DNA of 64,000 bases from Campylobacter pinnipediorum subsp. pinnipediorum (GTDB lineage: Bacteria > Campylobacterota > Campylobacteria > Campylobacterales > Campylobacteraceae), in the NCBI RefSeq assembly GCF_002021925.1, contig NZ_CP012546.1, forward strand, positions 1-64,000, read 5' to 3'. This document shows positions 19,574-29,190 of the stretch, in pieces. Positions within the stretch are counted from its first letter, which is position 1, and every line of letters begins with the position of its first letter. The position numbers were made by a program, and so were the translations under genes. The notes beneath the pieces were generated by a model that saw only the letters and a list, made by a program, of their open reading frames with translations, had not been told where the DNA came from and searched no databases.

Positions 19574-21214
19574 CTACCCCCTGTTCGCATTTCGTCTAAA
19601 TTCAAAGTCATCTTTGCTTTTAGATTTTGATTTATTAATGCCACTACGAGAGCCAAATTTATCTGCCATGTCTGCTTCTTTTTTGATTTTAGCCAGTCGC
19701 TCATTTGGCTGGGTACTAAGCACAGAAACACCCTTAAAATACTCTTTAAATAAAAAGTCATCCTTGCTTATATTTTCACTCTTTAAAAGCTTTTTAGAAA
19801 CATATTCAAACCGCTTCTCACATACACCAGTAATAAATTCTTTATTGCTATTAAGCCGTTTTTTAAACTCTTTAGCTTCATCAATCTCAAGTTCTGAATG
19901 TTCTAAAATGTATAAATTTTTATCCAAAATCTCAAGCTTTTTACTTAATTTAAAAAGACTTTCATTGTGACCGAGCATCCTAGTAACGATTAAGCTATCA
20001 TCAAAGTATTTTTTAGCATTGTCATCTTTTCTATCACGAAGCATGGCTATGGCTCGTTTAACTTTTTTATAATTTTCAAAATCAGCCTTACTCACACCTT
20101 TATTTTTTGGATAAAGCTTGTTGTAGTTATAGCTAAAATTTTCAAGCAAAGTAAGCCCAGCTGAGCGGTCTTTGTAGTTTGCGAGTTTCAACTCGTTAAG
20201 AAGATTAGCTTCATGCGTTAGTTTATTAATATTTTTAATTTCAATTAAAATTTTATTGCTTTTGTCCTTAATAATTTTATTGCTTTGTTTTAATTCTTTA
20301 GCAAGTTTATACGATTTTTTATTTCGCTTTTTAGCATAGAGTAAGAAAAGTTTTAAAAGCTCTTCATTGACTTTTTTAAGTTTCTCAAGATCATCATTCA
20401 TAGTTTTAATTCGCTCAGCAGTCGAGTTGTATTTTTCTCTGTTTTTATCTTGCATTTTATCGTAATAGTCGTTGATTTTATCCTTAGCCGTATAATCATC
20501 CACCTCAAGCTTAATATTAGATTTTATTTTGTTAAATTCGTTTTTTAAATCCTTATCCAAGAAATTTTTATTTTCATATTTTAGACCACGAGCTGATAGG
20601 GCATAAGCAAATGCATCCCTTGCATCATCAAAAAATTCTCTAATCTCCGTACGACTATCAAAGTGAATTTTTTTGCCAGTAAAATTATTTCTTTTATTTA
20701 AGACCACATGCACGTGTGGATTATTCTGATGAGTATGCGTTACAAACACATACTTATGTCCTGTAAAATTAGTACCAAGAACACTTTTAACACTTTGCTC
20801 TAAAGCTTTTAATTTTTGTTTATCACTACACGGCTCTTTGATAGAAAACATTAAATGCCATGCATCTTTTGAGTTTAGATTTTTACCAAAATCCTTGCTC
20901 CATTCGATCATCACTTCGTCACTGCTTACTCTCTCCCCTTTTTCATTAATAGCTGTGCCGTCAATAGAATTTTTAAGAGCATAATCAATGCATCTTTTAA
21001 TTGAAGTTTTTGGTAAATTTGAAATCATTTTAATAACTGATTGTTTGGTAAAATTATTTTTTGAAAAATTAGTATTAGATCTTGCAAATCCTCTACCACT
21101 TCCAAAATAAACATTTTTATGATCGGATTTTGTAAATTTAGTTCGTCCAGCTCTGATAGCTTTTAATTCATCAAAATATTTATCCCAATCAATACTACTC
21201 AAAATAATCTCCAA
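19574..21214 (-). CDS. Conjugative relaxase, MOBP-like
   Basis: The relaxase nicks one strand at oriT and pilots it through the secretion channel. The 546-residue protein has a relaxase domain in the first ~200 residues with the three-histidine metal site HTHQNNPHVH (160-169). The first part reads HxH where HxD is commoner. A candidate nucleophile is Tyr78 in SIKRCIDYALKN. The rest is a long, basic, helical region. The gene is divergent from the virB operon, and an IncP-like nic sequence lies about 70 bp upstream of its start. Family assignment to MOBP is by motif and by the nic consensus; the Tyr choice is tentative. Confidence 0.85.
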   Translation of the reverse strand: MEIILSSIDWDKYFDELKAIRAGRTKFTKSDHKNVYFGSGRGFARSNTNFSKNNFTKQSVIKMISNLPKTSIKRCIDYALKNSIDGTAINEKGERVSSDEVMIEWSKDFGKNLNSKDAWHLMFSIKEPCSDKQKLKALEQSVKSVLGTNFTGHKYVFVTHTHQNNPHVHVVLNKRNNFTGKKIHFDSRTEIREFFDDARDAFAYALSARGLKYENKNFLDKDLKNEFNKIKSNIKLEVDDYTAKDKINDYYDKMQDKNREKYNSTAERIKTMNDDLEKLKKVNEELLKLFLLYAKKRNKKSYKLAKELKQSNKIIKDKSNKILIEIKNINKLTHEANLLNELKLANYKDRSAGLTLLENFSYNYNKLYPKNKGVSKADFENYKKVKRAIAMLRDRKDDNAKKYFDDSLIVTRMLGHNESLFKLSKKLEILDKNLYILEHSELEIDEAKEFKKRLNSNKEFITGVCEKRFEYVSKKLLKSENISKDDFLFKEYFKGVSVLSTQPNERLAKIKKEADMADKFGSRSGINKSKSKSKDDFEFRRNANRG

Positions 21215-21793
21215 AAAAAATAAAAAATATTTGAAAATTATATTAGCTTAGTAAAAATAAAAAAGAGATTAGAAGAAGTAAGGCAGGATAACCCCTTTTG
21301 TGTGCCATTTTTTAGCATAAATACCGAAAAAATCGGCATTTATAGCTGATTTTTGAATTTTTAACAAATTTCAAAAATAAAATAAAAAAGGCTTTGCGTT
21401 TTTATTTTTTGGATAAAACAAAGTAATCAAAGAATAAAATAGAAAATTTCAAAAAATATTTGAAAAATTTTAAAACTAATAAAAAATAAAAATCATATTT
21501 GGAAAAACAAAAAAGAATAAGCAAAATTATAAAAATATGTAAAAAATGGAAAAATAAGAAAAAAATTTTAATTAAAACATTTTGTAAAACAACATTTTTT
21601 AAAAAAAACTTCATCAAACATCGCAAATATAATAAAAACCAAAAAATCAAAAAGTAAATAAAAATCTTAAAATAAATTAAATAGACTTAGTAAATGCCTA
21701 TAAAATGGTAATTTTGGAAAATAAAATTACAAAATGTTTCTTTTTTGTTTTTGATATAGTTATGAAATAAAATCATAATTAAAGGACAACTCA
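21215..21793. other. Non-coding region between relaxase and virB2, with oriT candidate
   Basis: This 579-bp stretch contains no convincing gene. It holds the candidate oriT (21283-21341), the TTTTGTGTGCCATTTTTTA motif (21296-21314) also found at 12220, and one forward (TACAAAATGTTTC, 21728-21740) and one inverted (AAACATTTTGTA, 21575-21586) version of the dispersed element motif. It must hold divergent promoters for the relaxase and the virB operon. The sequence is about 80 percent A/T with long A runs. Confidence 0.6.
21283..21341 (-). other. oriT: Candidate origin of transfer (oriT) with IncP-like nic site
   Basis: On the minus strand the sequence reads TATCCTGC (complement of 21283-21290), matching the YATCCTG/Y nic consensus of IncP and related MOBP systems. 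The cut would fall between 21284 and 21283. On its 5' side lies an imperfect inverted repeat (AAATACCGA at 21319-21327 and TCGGCATTT at 21333-21341), the same arrangement as in RP4. It lies immediately upstream of the relaxase gene. The match is short, so it is a candidate rather than a proof. Confidence 0.6.
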
Positions 21794-22105
21794 ATGAAAA
21801 AAATTTCAAAAAACCTCAAAAAGATTTACTGGCTCTTAGTATGTTCGCCAGTCTTTTTATTTGGTGCAGGAGATAATGTACTTAAAAAAATGGCGACTGC
21901 TGCAAATGAACAAATCACAGAAGCTGGAAGTAGTGTAGCAAGTGTTTTAAATACAGTCATTCTTGTGCTTGGTGTTTTATGGATTATATTTTTAGCATTA
22001 GTTGCATTCTTTAATATTGAAGCTGCAAAAAATCACGCAAAAGGTATTTTAATTGCCTCGATTATTCTTGGTATTTGTTACGGATTAAGTGCGGCTGCAA
22101 TGTAA
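21794..22105 (+). CDS. virB2: VirB2-like pilin of the type IV secretion system
   Basis: VirB2/TrbC proteins are processed into the conjugative pilus. The 103-residue product has an N-terminal signal-like segment (LLVCSPVFLFGA) and two further hydrophobic helices (TVILVLGVLWIIFLALVAFF and GILIASIILGICYGLSAAAM), the standard pilin layout. It opens the virB operon, with AAAGGA upstream, and virB3 follows at once. VirB2 sequences are variable; the call rests on topology and position. Confidence 0.85.
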   Translation: MKKISKNLKKIYWLLVCSPVFLFGAGDNVLKKMATAANEQITEAGSSVASVLNTVILVLGVLWIIFLALVAFFNIEAAKNHAKGILIASIILGICYGLSAAAM

Positions 22106-22115
22106 GGAAGTAAAA

Positions 22116-22358
22116 ATGATAGTAACAGATTGCTATATGGATTTAACTAAAAAAACAAAAATAATAGGTTTAACTTCAACTAGTTTAATTATTGTATTTA
22201 TAGCTGGATTTATAGCGTGGTTTGTTCTAATTTTATATTCATTAGTAATTGTGGCAGTTTTATACTGCTTGTTTTTTATTTTAGAATTTTTTGATGAAGA
22301 TATATATGCGATCATCGGTTCTAAAATGAAAATTTCTCAAAATAAATTTTATGCATAG
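22116..22358 (+). CDS. virB3: VirB3-like inner-membrane component
   Basis: VirB3 works with VirB4 at the base of the secretion channel. From ATG 22116 (AAGGAAG at 22104-22110) the product is 80 residues with a short cytoplasmic start (MIVTDCYMDLTKKTKIIGL), a hydrophobic hairpin covering about residues 20-55, and a polar end. An earlier in-frame TTG overlaps virB2 and is less likely. virB4 starts 8 bp downstream. Size, topology and position fit the TrbD/VirB3 family. Confidence 0.82.
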   Translation: MIVTDCYMDLTKKTKIIGLTSTSLIIVFIAGFIAWFVLILYSLVIVAVLYCLFFILEFFDEDIYAIIGSKMKISQNKFYA

Positions 22359-22366
22359 GGTTAAAA

Positions 22367-24868
22367 ATGGCTCGTGGATTAATTGATGTATTTAAAGACT
22401 GGAAGAAAGAAAAACAAAGGGAAAAAGAAAAGCAAGAGCTAGGTTTTGATAATTCAAAAAATAAAAAGAATGCAAAAAGAAACAATAAACAGACAAATCA
22501 AAGTGGATGCGGATTAAATAAAAAAGCAGACAAGATAATAATGTTAGCAGAACCACAAATTTATACATTAGCAAAAGAAAATAATATCGCATGTAAATAT
22601 GGTGATAATGTAATAATTACAAAAGATGGCAATGCAACCATAGCAGTAGAGCTAAAAGGAACGAGCTATGCTGGAATTACTCTTGATGATGAAACAGATT
22701 ATCTTTTAAATCGTGTTATGTTTTTTACAACATTAAAAAACGATGTAGAAATAAATTTAATTATTAAAAAAGACAAACAAGATATAACTAAAATTAAAAA
22801 AAGAGATATAAACCCATATGCAGAAGAGATAATAGAAAAATGGGAGACAAATCAAGATATTTACTCAATAAAATATTACTTAATTATCTCAACAATCACT
22901 AAAAATTTAACAGGCATACTTGAAAGTTTTAAGACAAAAGTAACAAGCGAACAAAACGAAGAAAGTAGTGAAAGTGTAAATTTAAGACAAAAAATAGATC
23001 TATTAAATGAAACACTTTTAAATATTAAAAATTATCTTTTAATTTATAATCCACGCCAAATGGAAGCTGATGAAATAATTAATTTTTATGCTACATACTC
23101 AAATGCAAAAGAAACCAGCCTAAGATATACAAACGAATTAATAACGGATTGTTATATAAGCTCGGACGTTGAATTTAAAAAAGATTATATAGAATTTTTT
23201 CGCAACGACGGCACTACCAAATACGCAAGATTTATAAGCATTAAAGCCTACGAAACAGAGCAGTTAAAATCACTTATTACTTCAAATCTAATCAAAAGTA
23301 ATAATGAATTTATGGCAATGATTTATTTTAAAGCATATGAGAAAAGAAAAGCAATCAAAAAGATAAAAGATACAAAAACATTCTCGGTTGAACTAGTAAG
23401 AGCAGAGCTTGATGAATTAATGGAGTTAGTTCAAGCAGACAGAGAAAACTTAGTAGAAACAAGTTTTTCAGTATATTGTCTAGCAGATAGCTTATCAGAG
23501 TTAGACGATAAAGCAAACAAGCTTAAAAATATTCTTGAAAATCAAGGGTTAAATGTCGTAAGAGAGACACTAAATCAAAAACCCTTATATTTTAGTTTCT
23601 TTCCAAGCAGGGGAAATTTAAATGCAAGAAAGAAAACGCTAAACATAAGCAACTTATCCACAATCGCCAACTTTGAAAACGAAGTAACAGGCTTTAATAG
23701 AAATGATTGGGGAGATGAAGCAGTAACAACATTTAAGCATATAAACCAAACACCCTTCCTTTTTAACTTTCACTATACACCAGACGGCGATAGACCAGCA
23801 GGTCATACAATGATAATGGGTGGAACTGGAAAGGGAAAGACAACACTTGCTGAGTTTTTAATGACAAATCTATTTAAATATCCAATAAACATATTCGCAA
23901 TGGATAAATTAAGAGGAATGAGCAACTTTACAAATTATATGGATGGAGAGTACCACGACAGTGAGAGCGAAGAGTTTAAACTAAATCCATTTACTCTTGC
24001 TGATACACATGAGAACAGGGAATTTTTAAAATCATGGCTTCAAATGATGGCAGAGATAAAAATAGACGAACACGAAGAAAAAAAGGATATTAACAGCACC
24101 GTAGATAGAATGTATGAAATGAAGCAACCAAACCAAGTCATAACGCTTAGTGACTTTATAATCTCACTTCCAGCTGACAATGATGGAAAATCAAGATTAA
24201 AAATAAGGTTTGATAGCTACAAAGGTTCAATATTTGACAATAAAGAAGATGCTCTAAATTTCAAAAAACAATTATCAGTGCTAAATATGGATGGGATATT
24301 AACCAATAAAAAAATATCAGCACTTACAGCGATATATATATTTCATAAGTTAAAAAACCAAGCAAAGAATAGCACTGATACTAGGGGCTTTTTCTGCTTT
24401 ATAGATGAGCTTAAAGATTACTTGCAAGACGAAACCATGCAAGAAAAAATCTTAGAAAGCATCCTAGAAGTAAGAAAGATAGGTGGAGTAATGTGTATGG
24501 GATTTCAAAGCCTTAGTCTCTTTAAACAAATTGAAAGGGGTTCATCGTTTTTAGATAACATCGCAAATTTTATTATATTCCCAACAAACAATACAGAAGC
24601 ATTAAACGAGATGCACGAAATAATAGGACTTGCACCAACGGAAATTAAATACTTAAAAGAGAGCAATTCAAGCACAAGAGAAGTGCTTTTAAATATGAAG
24701 CTAAGAAACGAGAGTGCAAAACTAAATATAGATCTTTCAAAGTTAGGAAGCCTACTAAAAGCATTCTCATCAAGTTCAGACAATGTAATGCTAATCAAAA
24801 AGCTAAAAGAAGAAAGCCCAAAACATTGGCGAAAACTATACCTAGAACATAAAGGAGTAATACAATGA
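22367..24868 (+). CDS. virB4: VirB4 ATPase of the type IV secretion system
   Basis: VirB4 is the large ATPase that drives pilus assembly and substrate transfer. The 833-residue protein has a basic N-terminal stretch, a CagE/TrbE-type N-terminal domain, and a RecA-like domain with Walker A GGTGKGKTT in TMIMGGTGKGKTTLAEFL and a Walker B-like GFFCFIDELKDYL. Its length is normal for VirB4. Its stop overlaps the start of the virB7-like lipoprotein gene (ATGA). Identification is secure. Confidence 0.95.
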   Translation: MARGLIDVFKDWKKEKQREKEKQELGFDNSKNKKNAKRNNKQTNQSGCGLNKKADKIIMLAEPQIYTLAKENNIACKYGDNVIITKDGNATIAVELKGTSYAGITLDDETDYLLNRVMFFTTLKNDVEINLIIKKDKQDITKIKKRDINPYAEEIIEKWETNQDIYSIKYYLIISTITKNLTGILESFKTKVTSEQNEESSESVNLRQKIDLLNETLLNIKNYLLIYNPRQMEADEIINFYATYSNAKETSLRYTNELITDCYISSDVEFKKDYIEFFRNDGTTKYARFISIKAYETEQLKSLITSNLIKSNNEFMAMIYFKAYEKRKAIKKIKDTKTFSVELVRAELDELMELVQADRENLVETSFSVYCLADSLSELDDKANKLKNILENQGLNVVRETLNQKPLYFSFFPSRGNLNARKKTLNISNLSTIANFENEVTGFNRNDWGDEAVTTFKHINQTPFLFNFHYTPDGDRPAGHTMIMGGTGKGKTTLAEFLMTNLFKYPINIFAMDKLRGMSNFTNYMDGEYHDSESEEFKLNPFTLADTHENREFLKSWLQMMAEIKIDEHEEKKDINSTVDRMYEMKQPNQVITLSDFIISLPADNDGKSRLKIRFDSYKGSIFDNKEDALNFKKQLSVLNMDGILTNKKISALTAIYIFHKLKNQAKNSTDTRGFFCFIDELKDYLQDETMQEKILESILEVRKIGGVMCMGFQSLSLFKQIERGSSFLDNIANFIIFPTNNTEALNEMHEIIGLAPTEIKYLKESNSSTREVLLNMKLRNESAKLNIDLSKLGSLLKAFSSSSDNVMLIKKLKEESPKHWRKLYLEHKGVIQ

Positions 24869-24984
24869 AAAAAATAGTGATTTTAACGGCAACAATAATG
24901 ATGATATTTTTAAGCGGATGTACAAACAAGCCAAGCAAAATAGAAAAGATAAGTCCTTGTGCTTATTGCGACTTTTCAAAATAG
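24865..24984 (+). CDS. virB7: VirB7-like small lipoprotein
   Basis: This short gene encodes 39 residues: MKKIVILTATIMMIFLSGC followed by TNKPSKIEKISPCAYCDFSK. It is a lipoprotein signal with lipobox LSGC and a tiny mature part containing two further cysteines, the form of VirB7, which anchors the outer-membrane core complex and can disulfide-bond to VirB9. Its ATG overlaps the virB4 stop and AAAGGAG lies just before it. Its place between virB4 and virB8, with virB9 following, supports the assignment. Confidence 0.82.
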   Translation: MKKIVILTATIMMIFLSGCTNKPSKIEKISPCAYCDFSK

Positions 24985-24992
24985 GATTTAAA

Positions 24993-25646
24993 ATGGCATT
25001 TGAAGATAAAAAAGTAGACCCAAATTTTATTTTTAAAATGGAAAGAAATATTAAAGCATATATGCTTTATATCATTATAGCCTTAACAGTTGTAAGTGTT
25101 AGTTTATCAATAGCCTTAGCACTATTAACACCTTTAAAAGAAACAAAGCCAGTTTTACTTAAATTTAGCGAAGCTGACTCTCGCTTTGTAACTATTAGCG
25201 ACACTAGCCTTAACATAAGGGGAGATGAACAGCTATTAAAAAGCATAATAGCTGGATATGTTAAAAATAGAGAACTAATAAATAGAATTGATGATATAGA
25301 ACGATACAACGAGATAAGAACACAAAGCAGTAGACAAGTGTGGGAAGCATTTCAGACTTTAGTAGCCGATCCAAATTCAATTTATACCACAAAAAGCTAT
25401 TATAGAGATATTCAAATTTTAAACGTCTCTATTTTAAGCAAAAATGTTGCAACAGTAGATTTTCAAGCAGAAATCACGAATCCATCAGGAACGGATAAGA
25501 GCTTTAAGAAATATAGAAGTGCAATAGAGTATGACTTTCAAAACCAAAGTAGTACATATTTGGATAACATAAAAAATCCTACAGGCTTTATAGTTAGCAA
25601 ATACAGAGTCACACAGATACTTGATGAAAGAAAAGATAAAAAATGA
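24993..25646 (+). CDS. virB8: VirB8-like inner-membrane protein
   Basis: VirB8 is a bitopic inner-membrane scaffold of the secretion channel. From ATG 24993 the product is 217 residues: a short cytoplasmic N-terminus, one membrane helix (YMLYIIIALTVVSVSLSIALALL) and a periplasmic NTF2-like domain. An upstream in-frame ATG at 24918 would overlap the virB7-like gene and is rejected. The start lies 8 bp after the VirB7-like stop, with AGGA upstream. Its stop overlaps virB9. Confidence 0.9.
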   Translation: MAFEDKKVDPNFIFKMERNIKAYMLYIIIALTVVSVSLSIALALLTPLKETKPVLLKFSEADSRFVTISDTSLNIRGDEQLLKSIIAGYVKNRELINRIDDIERYNEIRTQSSRQVWEAFQTLVADPNSIYTTKSYYRDIQILNVSILSKNVATVDFQAEITNPSGTDKSFKKYRSAIEYDFQNQSSTYLDNIKNPTGFIVSKYRVTQILDERKDKK

Positions 25647-26872
25647 AAAATTTAACGAAAATATACATAATTTTGGCTACGGCTTTAAATTTAAATGCTC
25701 AGGGACTTAGCGAAGAACAAATGAGCGAAGTAAGAGCAATTATGAGACAAACTCAAGAGCTAGTCAACGAACAGAAACAACAAGACCAGTCCATGGGTGA
25801 AAACATATTTAATGATAAAACAAAAAATATCAACAAAAACATCCAAACAAGTGTAGGTATAAATCCATTTGGAGTATATGGACAAAAAAATTATCAAGAA
25901 CATCCACAAGATGAGTATATAGATTTTGATGGTTCGACTTCCCAAGAGCCAAGAGAGTATAGCAAGGAAGAGATGGAGCTTATGCGAAATGCTATAAGAA
26001 ATCAAGACTTAAAAGCATTACAGAAAAAATTTCACTCAAAAAAATATAGCGGATTTGAGAATACCAAAACAATAAAATACACACCAAACAAGACTCACAA
26101 AATAAGAACTCGCCATGCAATGGCAACAACTTTAATATTTGACAGCCCAATAGAAAACTTTATACTAGGAGATCAAACAGGTTTTAAACTAGAGCTAATC
26201 CCAAATAAAGATGATGCAATAGCAGTAATTCCGCAATTAATAGGAATTGATACAAGTCTTACAATTTTTACAAGAGATGGAAAAATACATACATTTTATA
26301 TATTTTCAACAGACTATAAAAATACAAAAGACCCAAGCTTTGTGATTTATATCCAAGATGAAGAAGCAATAAGAGCAAAACAGGCAAAAATAGAGAGAGA
26401 CAATAGAGATTATAAAATCATACAAGATGGTATCGCAAAGCTAAAAATAAAGAAAAGCGATATTTACAACGGTTACATACAAAAAGCAAACAAGGAAAAC
26501 GAGTGGCTACTATCGGCTGAAATTTTTGACGATAAGAAATTTACTTACTTTAAATATCCAAAAGACGAGTTGCCTCAAGTACCAGCAATTTTTGCGGTAA
26601 TCGATAATCAAGACAGCCCAGTAGAGACAAGGGTTATAGGAGATTACATAATAGCCGAGACCATAAATCCAAGATTTACGATTAAAAGTGGTAATAGCTA
26701 TATATGTGTAGGACGAAAAGAGACAAAAGAAGAAAAAGATAGAAAAGAAATGAGAAAGAATTTAAACACAAGTAAAGAAGTAATAAAAGAAAGACAAAAA
26801 GAAAATAATAGCAAGATAAAAGTCAATAAAGAAAAGCAAAATCAAGCAATAAACAGAATAAAAGGAATATAA
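25643..26872 (+). CDS. virB9: VirB9-like outer-membrane core complex protein
   Basis: VirB9 forms the periplasmic and outer-membrane ring with VirB7 and VirB10. The 409-residue product has a signal peptide (MKNLTKIYIILATALNLNAQ) and a low-complexity N-terminal part. Then come the VirB9 N-terminal domain (RTRHAMATTLIFDSPIENFILGD) and the C-terminal domain (KFTYFKYPKDELPQVPAIFA), before a basic coiled tail. It is longer than classical VirB9 (about 290 residues) because of the linker and the tail. It overlaps virB8 by 4 bp and virB10 follows after 1 bp. Confidence 0.92.
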   Translation: MKNLTKIYIILATALNLNAQGLSEEQMSEVRAIMRQTQELVNEQKQQDQSMGENIFNDKTKNINKNIQTSVGINPFGVYGQKNYQEHPQDEYIDFDGSTSQEPREYSKEEMELMRNAIRNQDLKALQKKFHSKKYSGFENTKTIKYTPNKTHKIRTRHAMATTLIFDSPIENFILGDQTGFKLELIPNKDDAIAVIPQLIGIDTSLTIFTRDGKIHTFYIFSTDYKNTKDPSFVIYIQDEEAIRAKQAKIERDNRDYKIIQDGIAKLKIKKSDIYNGYIQKANKENEWLLSAEIFDDKKFTYFKYPKDELPQVPAIFAVIDNQDSPVETRVIGDYIIAETINPRFTIKSGNSYICVGRKETKEEKDRKEMRKNLNTSKEVIKERQKENNSKIKVNKEKQNQAINRIKGI

Positions 26873-26873
26873 A

Positions 26874-28022
26874 ATGAAAAAAGGGAAAAAAGCGTTATTC
26901 TTCAGTATTATGGCATTGTATGTAATGCAATCTCCTTCCCTTTTTGCTAATGAGCTAAGCGACGAACAGATAAGAAATTTGCAAAATGAAACGAATTTAA
27001 ATCATCTTTTTGAAAATTCAAAATTCCCAGTTGATGATTACATTTATAAGGCAGGAAAGAGAGAGCCAAATAAAGATCAATCCGATATCGCCCAAGCTCT
27101 AAAAGGGAAAAAAGACAAACAAAATTCACCGACTCCACAAACACAGGTGCAAATGCCCCAATCCGTGTTTAAAGAACAAGAAAAAGCAAAAAGAAACAAA
27201 GCCAAACAAGAAGAACTACAAGCCAAACAAGAAGCCTTGCGACAAGAGATAAGGGTTGATAATAAAAAAGCCTATGATAATAAAATAAAAAAGCTTTTAA
27301 GAGCTCAAATTTTAGCCAATCGCAATAATGAAATTAAAAACATTGATGGATCCTCTTCAAAATATGGTGTTGATGGCTTTTCAAATCAAAAGCCTGTCGA
27401 CATAAGCACAAACGAACATAGGCTTTATAGGACAATAAGGGCAGGACGCATGATACCAGCTATTTTAACGACCGCAATAAGCTCAGATTTAAGTGGAATA
27501 ATTACAGCTCAAGTAGAACAAGACATATATGCTTCAATGGGGAGAGCTGTTTTAATCCCACGCGGAAGTAAAGCAATAGGTTTTTATACCAACGACACCA
27601 AAATCGGTCATGAAAGACTAGAAATTAGATGGAGAGAAATTATTACACCACAAGGCATAAACATCATGTTAACGGATGCATTAGCTGCTGACAACATGGG
27701 TATGAACGGAGCTATAGGAGCTATAAATAATAAATATTGGGATAGATACGGAATGCCCTATTCAATCTCAACTCTGACAAACGCCTTGCTTTTGGTAATA
27801 GCTTCAAAAACGCAAGGGGCTAACGCTTATACACAAGAGATATACACTAATACAAGAAGTGACGTAGGCACAGTAGTTCAAGATATGATACAACAGCAAA
27901 GCCAAATTAAGCCAACGATTGAAATTCAAAGCGGAAGTCGTATATTCTTAGTGCCGACAAATCATATGTGGTTTAGTAAACCAAAAAATGGCGAAGTCTT
28001 AATGAAATATTTTAAAGAATAA
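26874..28022 (+). CDS. virB10: VirB10/TrbI-like channel protein
   Basis: VirB10 spans both membranes and gates the channel. The 382-residue product has an N-terminal hydrophobic segment (ALFFSIMALYVMQSPSLFA), a long charged and Gln-rich linker, and the conserved TrbI domain from about residue 180. Motifs there include GRMIPAILTTAISSDLSGII, RAVLIPRGSKAIGFY, GINIMLTDALAADNMGMNG and the C-terminal GSRIFLVPTNHMW. The first segment looks more like a signal peptide or anchor right at the terminus than the usual internal helix. It follows virB9 after 1 bp. Confidence 0.94.
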   Translation: MKKGKKALFFSIMALYVMQSPSLFANELSDEQIRNLQNETNLNHLFENSKFPVDDYIYKAGKREPNKDQSDIAQALKGKKDKQNSPTPQTQVQMPQSVFKEQEKAKRNKAKQEELQAKQEALRQEIRVDNKKAYDNKIKKLLRAQILANRNNEIKNIDGSSSKYGVDGFSNQKPVDISTNEHRLYRTIRAGRMIPAILTTAISSDLSGIITAQVEQDIYASMGRAVLIPRGSKAIGFYTNDTKIGHERLEIRWREIITPQGINIMLTDALAADNMGMNGAIGAINNKYWDRYGMPYSISTLTNALLLVIASKTQGANAYTQEIYTNTRSDVGTVVQDMIQQQSQIKPTIEIQSGSRIFLVPTNHMWFSKPKNGEVLMKYFKE

Positions 28023-28034
28023 AAAGGATAAAAA

Positions 28035-28253
28035 ATGCAATTTGAAAAAATACAAGGTCAAATAGAAAAAGAGCTTGAAAACAAAAAAGCCTACGACAAA
28101 ATACTGGATAAAATCGGCACTCAACTAAAAACCACAAAAAAAGCCGAAGCAAATTACAATAAAGAGAAAGAGAAATTAGAAAATTTGATTATGGAAAAAG
28201 AAAGACTTTCATCTGCATCACAAGAAATAAACAAAGAGCAATCAAATGAGTGA
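28035..28253 (+). CDS. Small coiled-coil protein between virB10 and virB11
   Basis: The 72-residue product is not recognised. It is a single hydrophilic helix-forming chain (EKELENKKAYDKILDKIG ... YNKEKEKLENLIMEKERL) with coiled-coil heptads. AAGGA lies before the ATG, and the end overlaps virB11 by 8 bp, so it is translated with the secretion genes. It could be a small assembly factor, but nothing in the sequence says which. Confidence 0.65.
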   Translation: MQFEKIQGQIEKELENKKAYDKILDKIGTQLKTTKKAEANYNKEKEKLENLIMEKERLSSASQEINKEQSNE

Positions 28254-29190
28254 AAGTGTAATACTTAACAACATACTAGGAGTGTTGACACCATATCTAA
28301 ATTTAAAAGCAAATGAGCTTATTTTTAATAAACCATGCGAAATAAATGTAGATTATGGCGATCACTGGGAGATAATAAACGATACAAAACTAGATCTTAA
28401 ATTTTTAAATAATTTCTTGATAGAACTTGCTACAAGGAGAAATCAAAGGTTTAGTGAAGCACATTGCCATCTATCGTGCGAACTACCTGAACCATTTTTA
28501 AGATATAGGGTTCAGGCACAGCACAAATCAAGTCTTTTTAATAGCGAAATAGCAATCTGCATAAGAATACCAAGTAAAGAAAATTTCAAATTAGAAAGCT
28601 TTGTTTTAAGTGATAAAGTTAGACTTGATGGCTGGAATTACGAAAAAATAAAAGAACTAATAAGAGAGAAAAAGAATGTACTACTAAGTGGTGGAACAGG
28701 AAGTGGAAAAACAAGCTTTTTAAACTCACTAATGGGTGAAATTGATCCAAACGAGAGAGTAGTAACAATTGAAGACAGCCAAGAGTTAAGAGTTGAAAAT
28801 ATAAATAAAACTCAACTTGCAGTCCCAAAAATAGCCAATGAAGTATATAGCTATCAAATAGCAATAGACAATGCTATGAGACTTCGACCTGATAGACTAT
28901 TCTTAGGCGAAATAGACATAAGAAATACCTTCTCATTTTTAAGAGTTAACAACACAGGACATGCAGGAAACCTAAGTACGCTACATGCCAACAGCCCAAA
29001 AGATGCAATAAAAGCTATAAAAACAAACATTATACTAGGCGGTGGCTTATCAAGTGTAGACGACAAGATGTTAGATAGCTTAATTATTACAGCAATAGAC
29101 TATATTATCCAAATAGAAAGAGTTAAAAATCAAAGAGTAATAACTGACATCTTAAATTTAAAAAAAGACATGGTAAGGATTGTGGCATGA
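28246..29190 (+). CDS. virB11: VirB11 traffic ATPase
   Basis: VirB11 is a hexameric ATPase that switches the machine between pilus assembly and transfer. The 314-residue protein shows an N-terminal domain, Walker A GGTGSGKT in VLLSGGTGSGKTSFLNSL, the Asp box VVTIEDSQEL, Walker B RPDRLFLGEI and the His box NTGHAGNLSTLHANS. Length and motif order are normal. It overlaps the small upstream gene and its stop overlaps the MobC-like start by 4 bp. Confidence 0.96.
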   Translation: MSESVILNNILGVLTPYLNLKANELIFNKPCEINVDYGDHWEIINDTKLDLKFLNNFLIELATRRNQRFSEAHCHLSCELPEPFLRYRVQAQHKSSLFNSEIAICIRIPSKENFKLESFVLSDKVRLDGWNYEKIKELIREKKNVLLSGGTGSGKTSFLNSLMGEIDPNERVVTIEDSQELRVENINKTQLAVPKIANEVYSYQIAIDNAMRLRPDRLFLGEIDIRNTFSFLRVNNTGHAGNLSTLHANSPKDAIKAIKTNIILGGGLSSVDDKMLDSLIITAIDYIIQIERVKNQRVITDILNLKKDMVRIVA

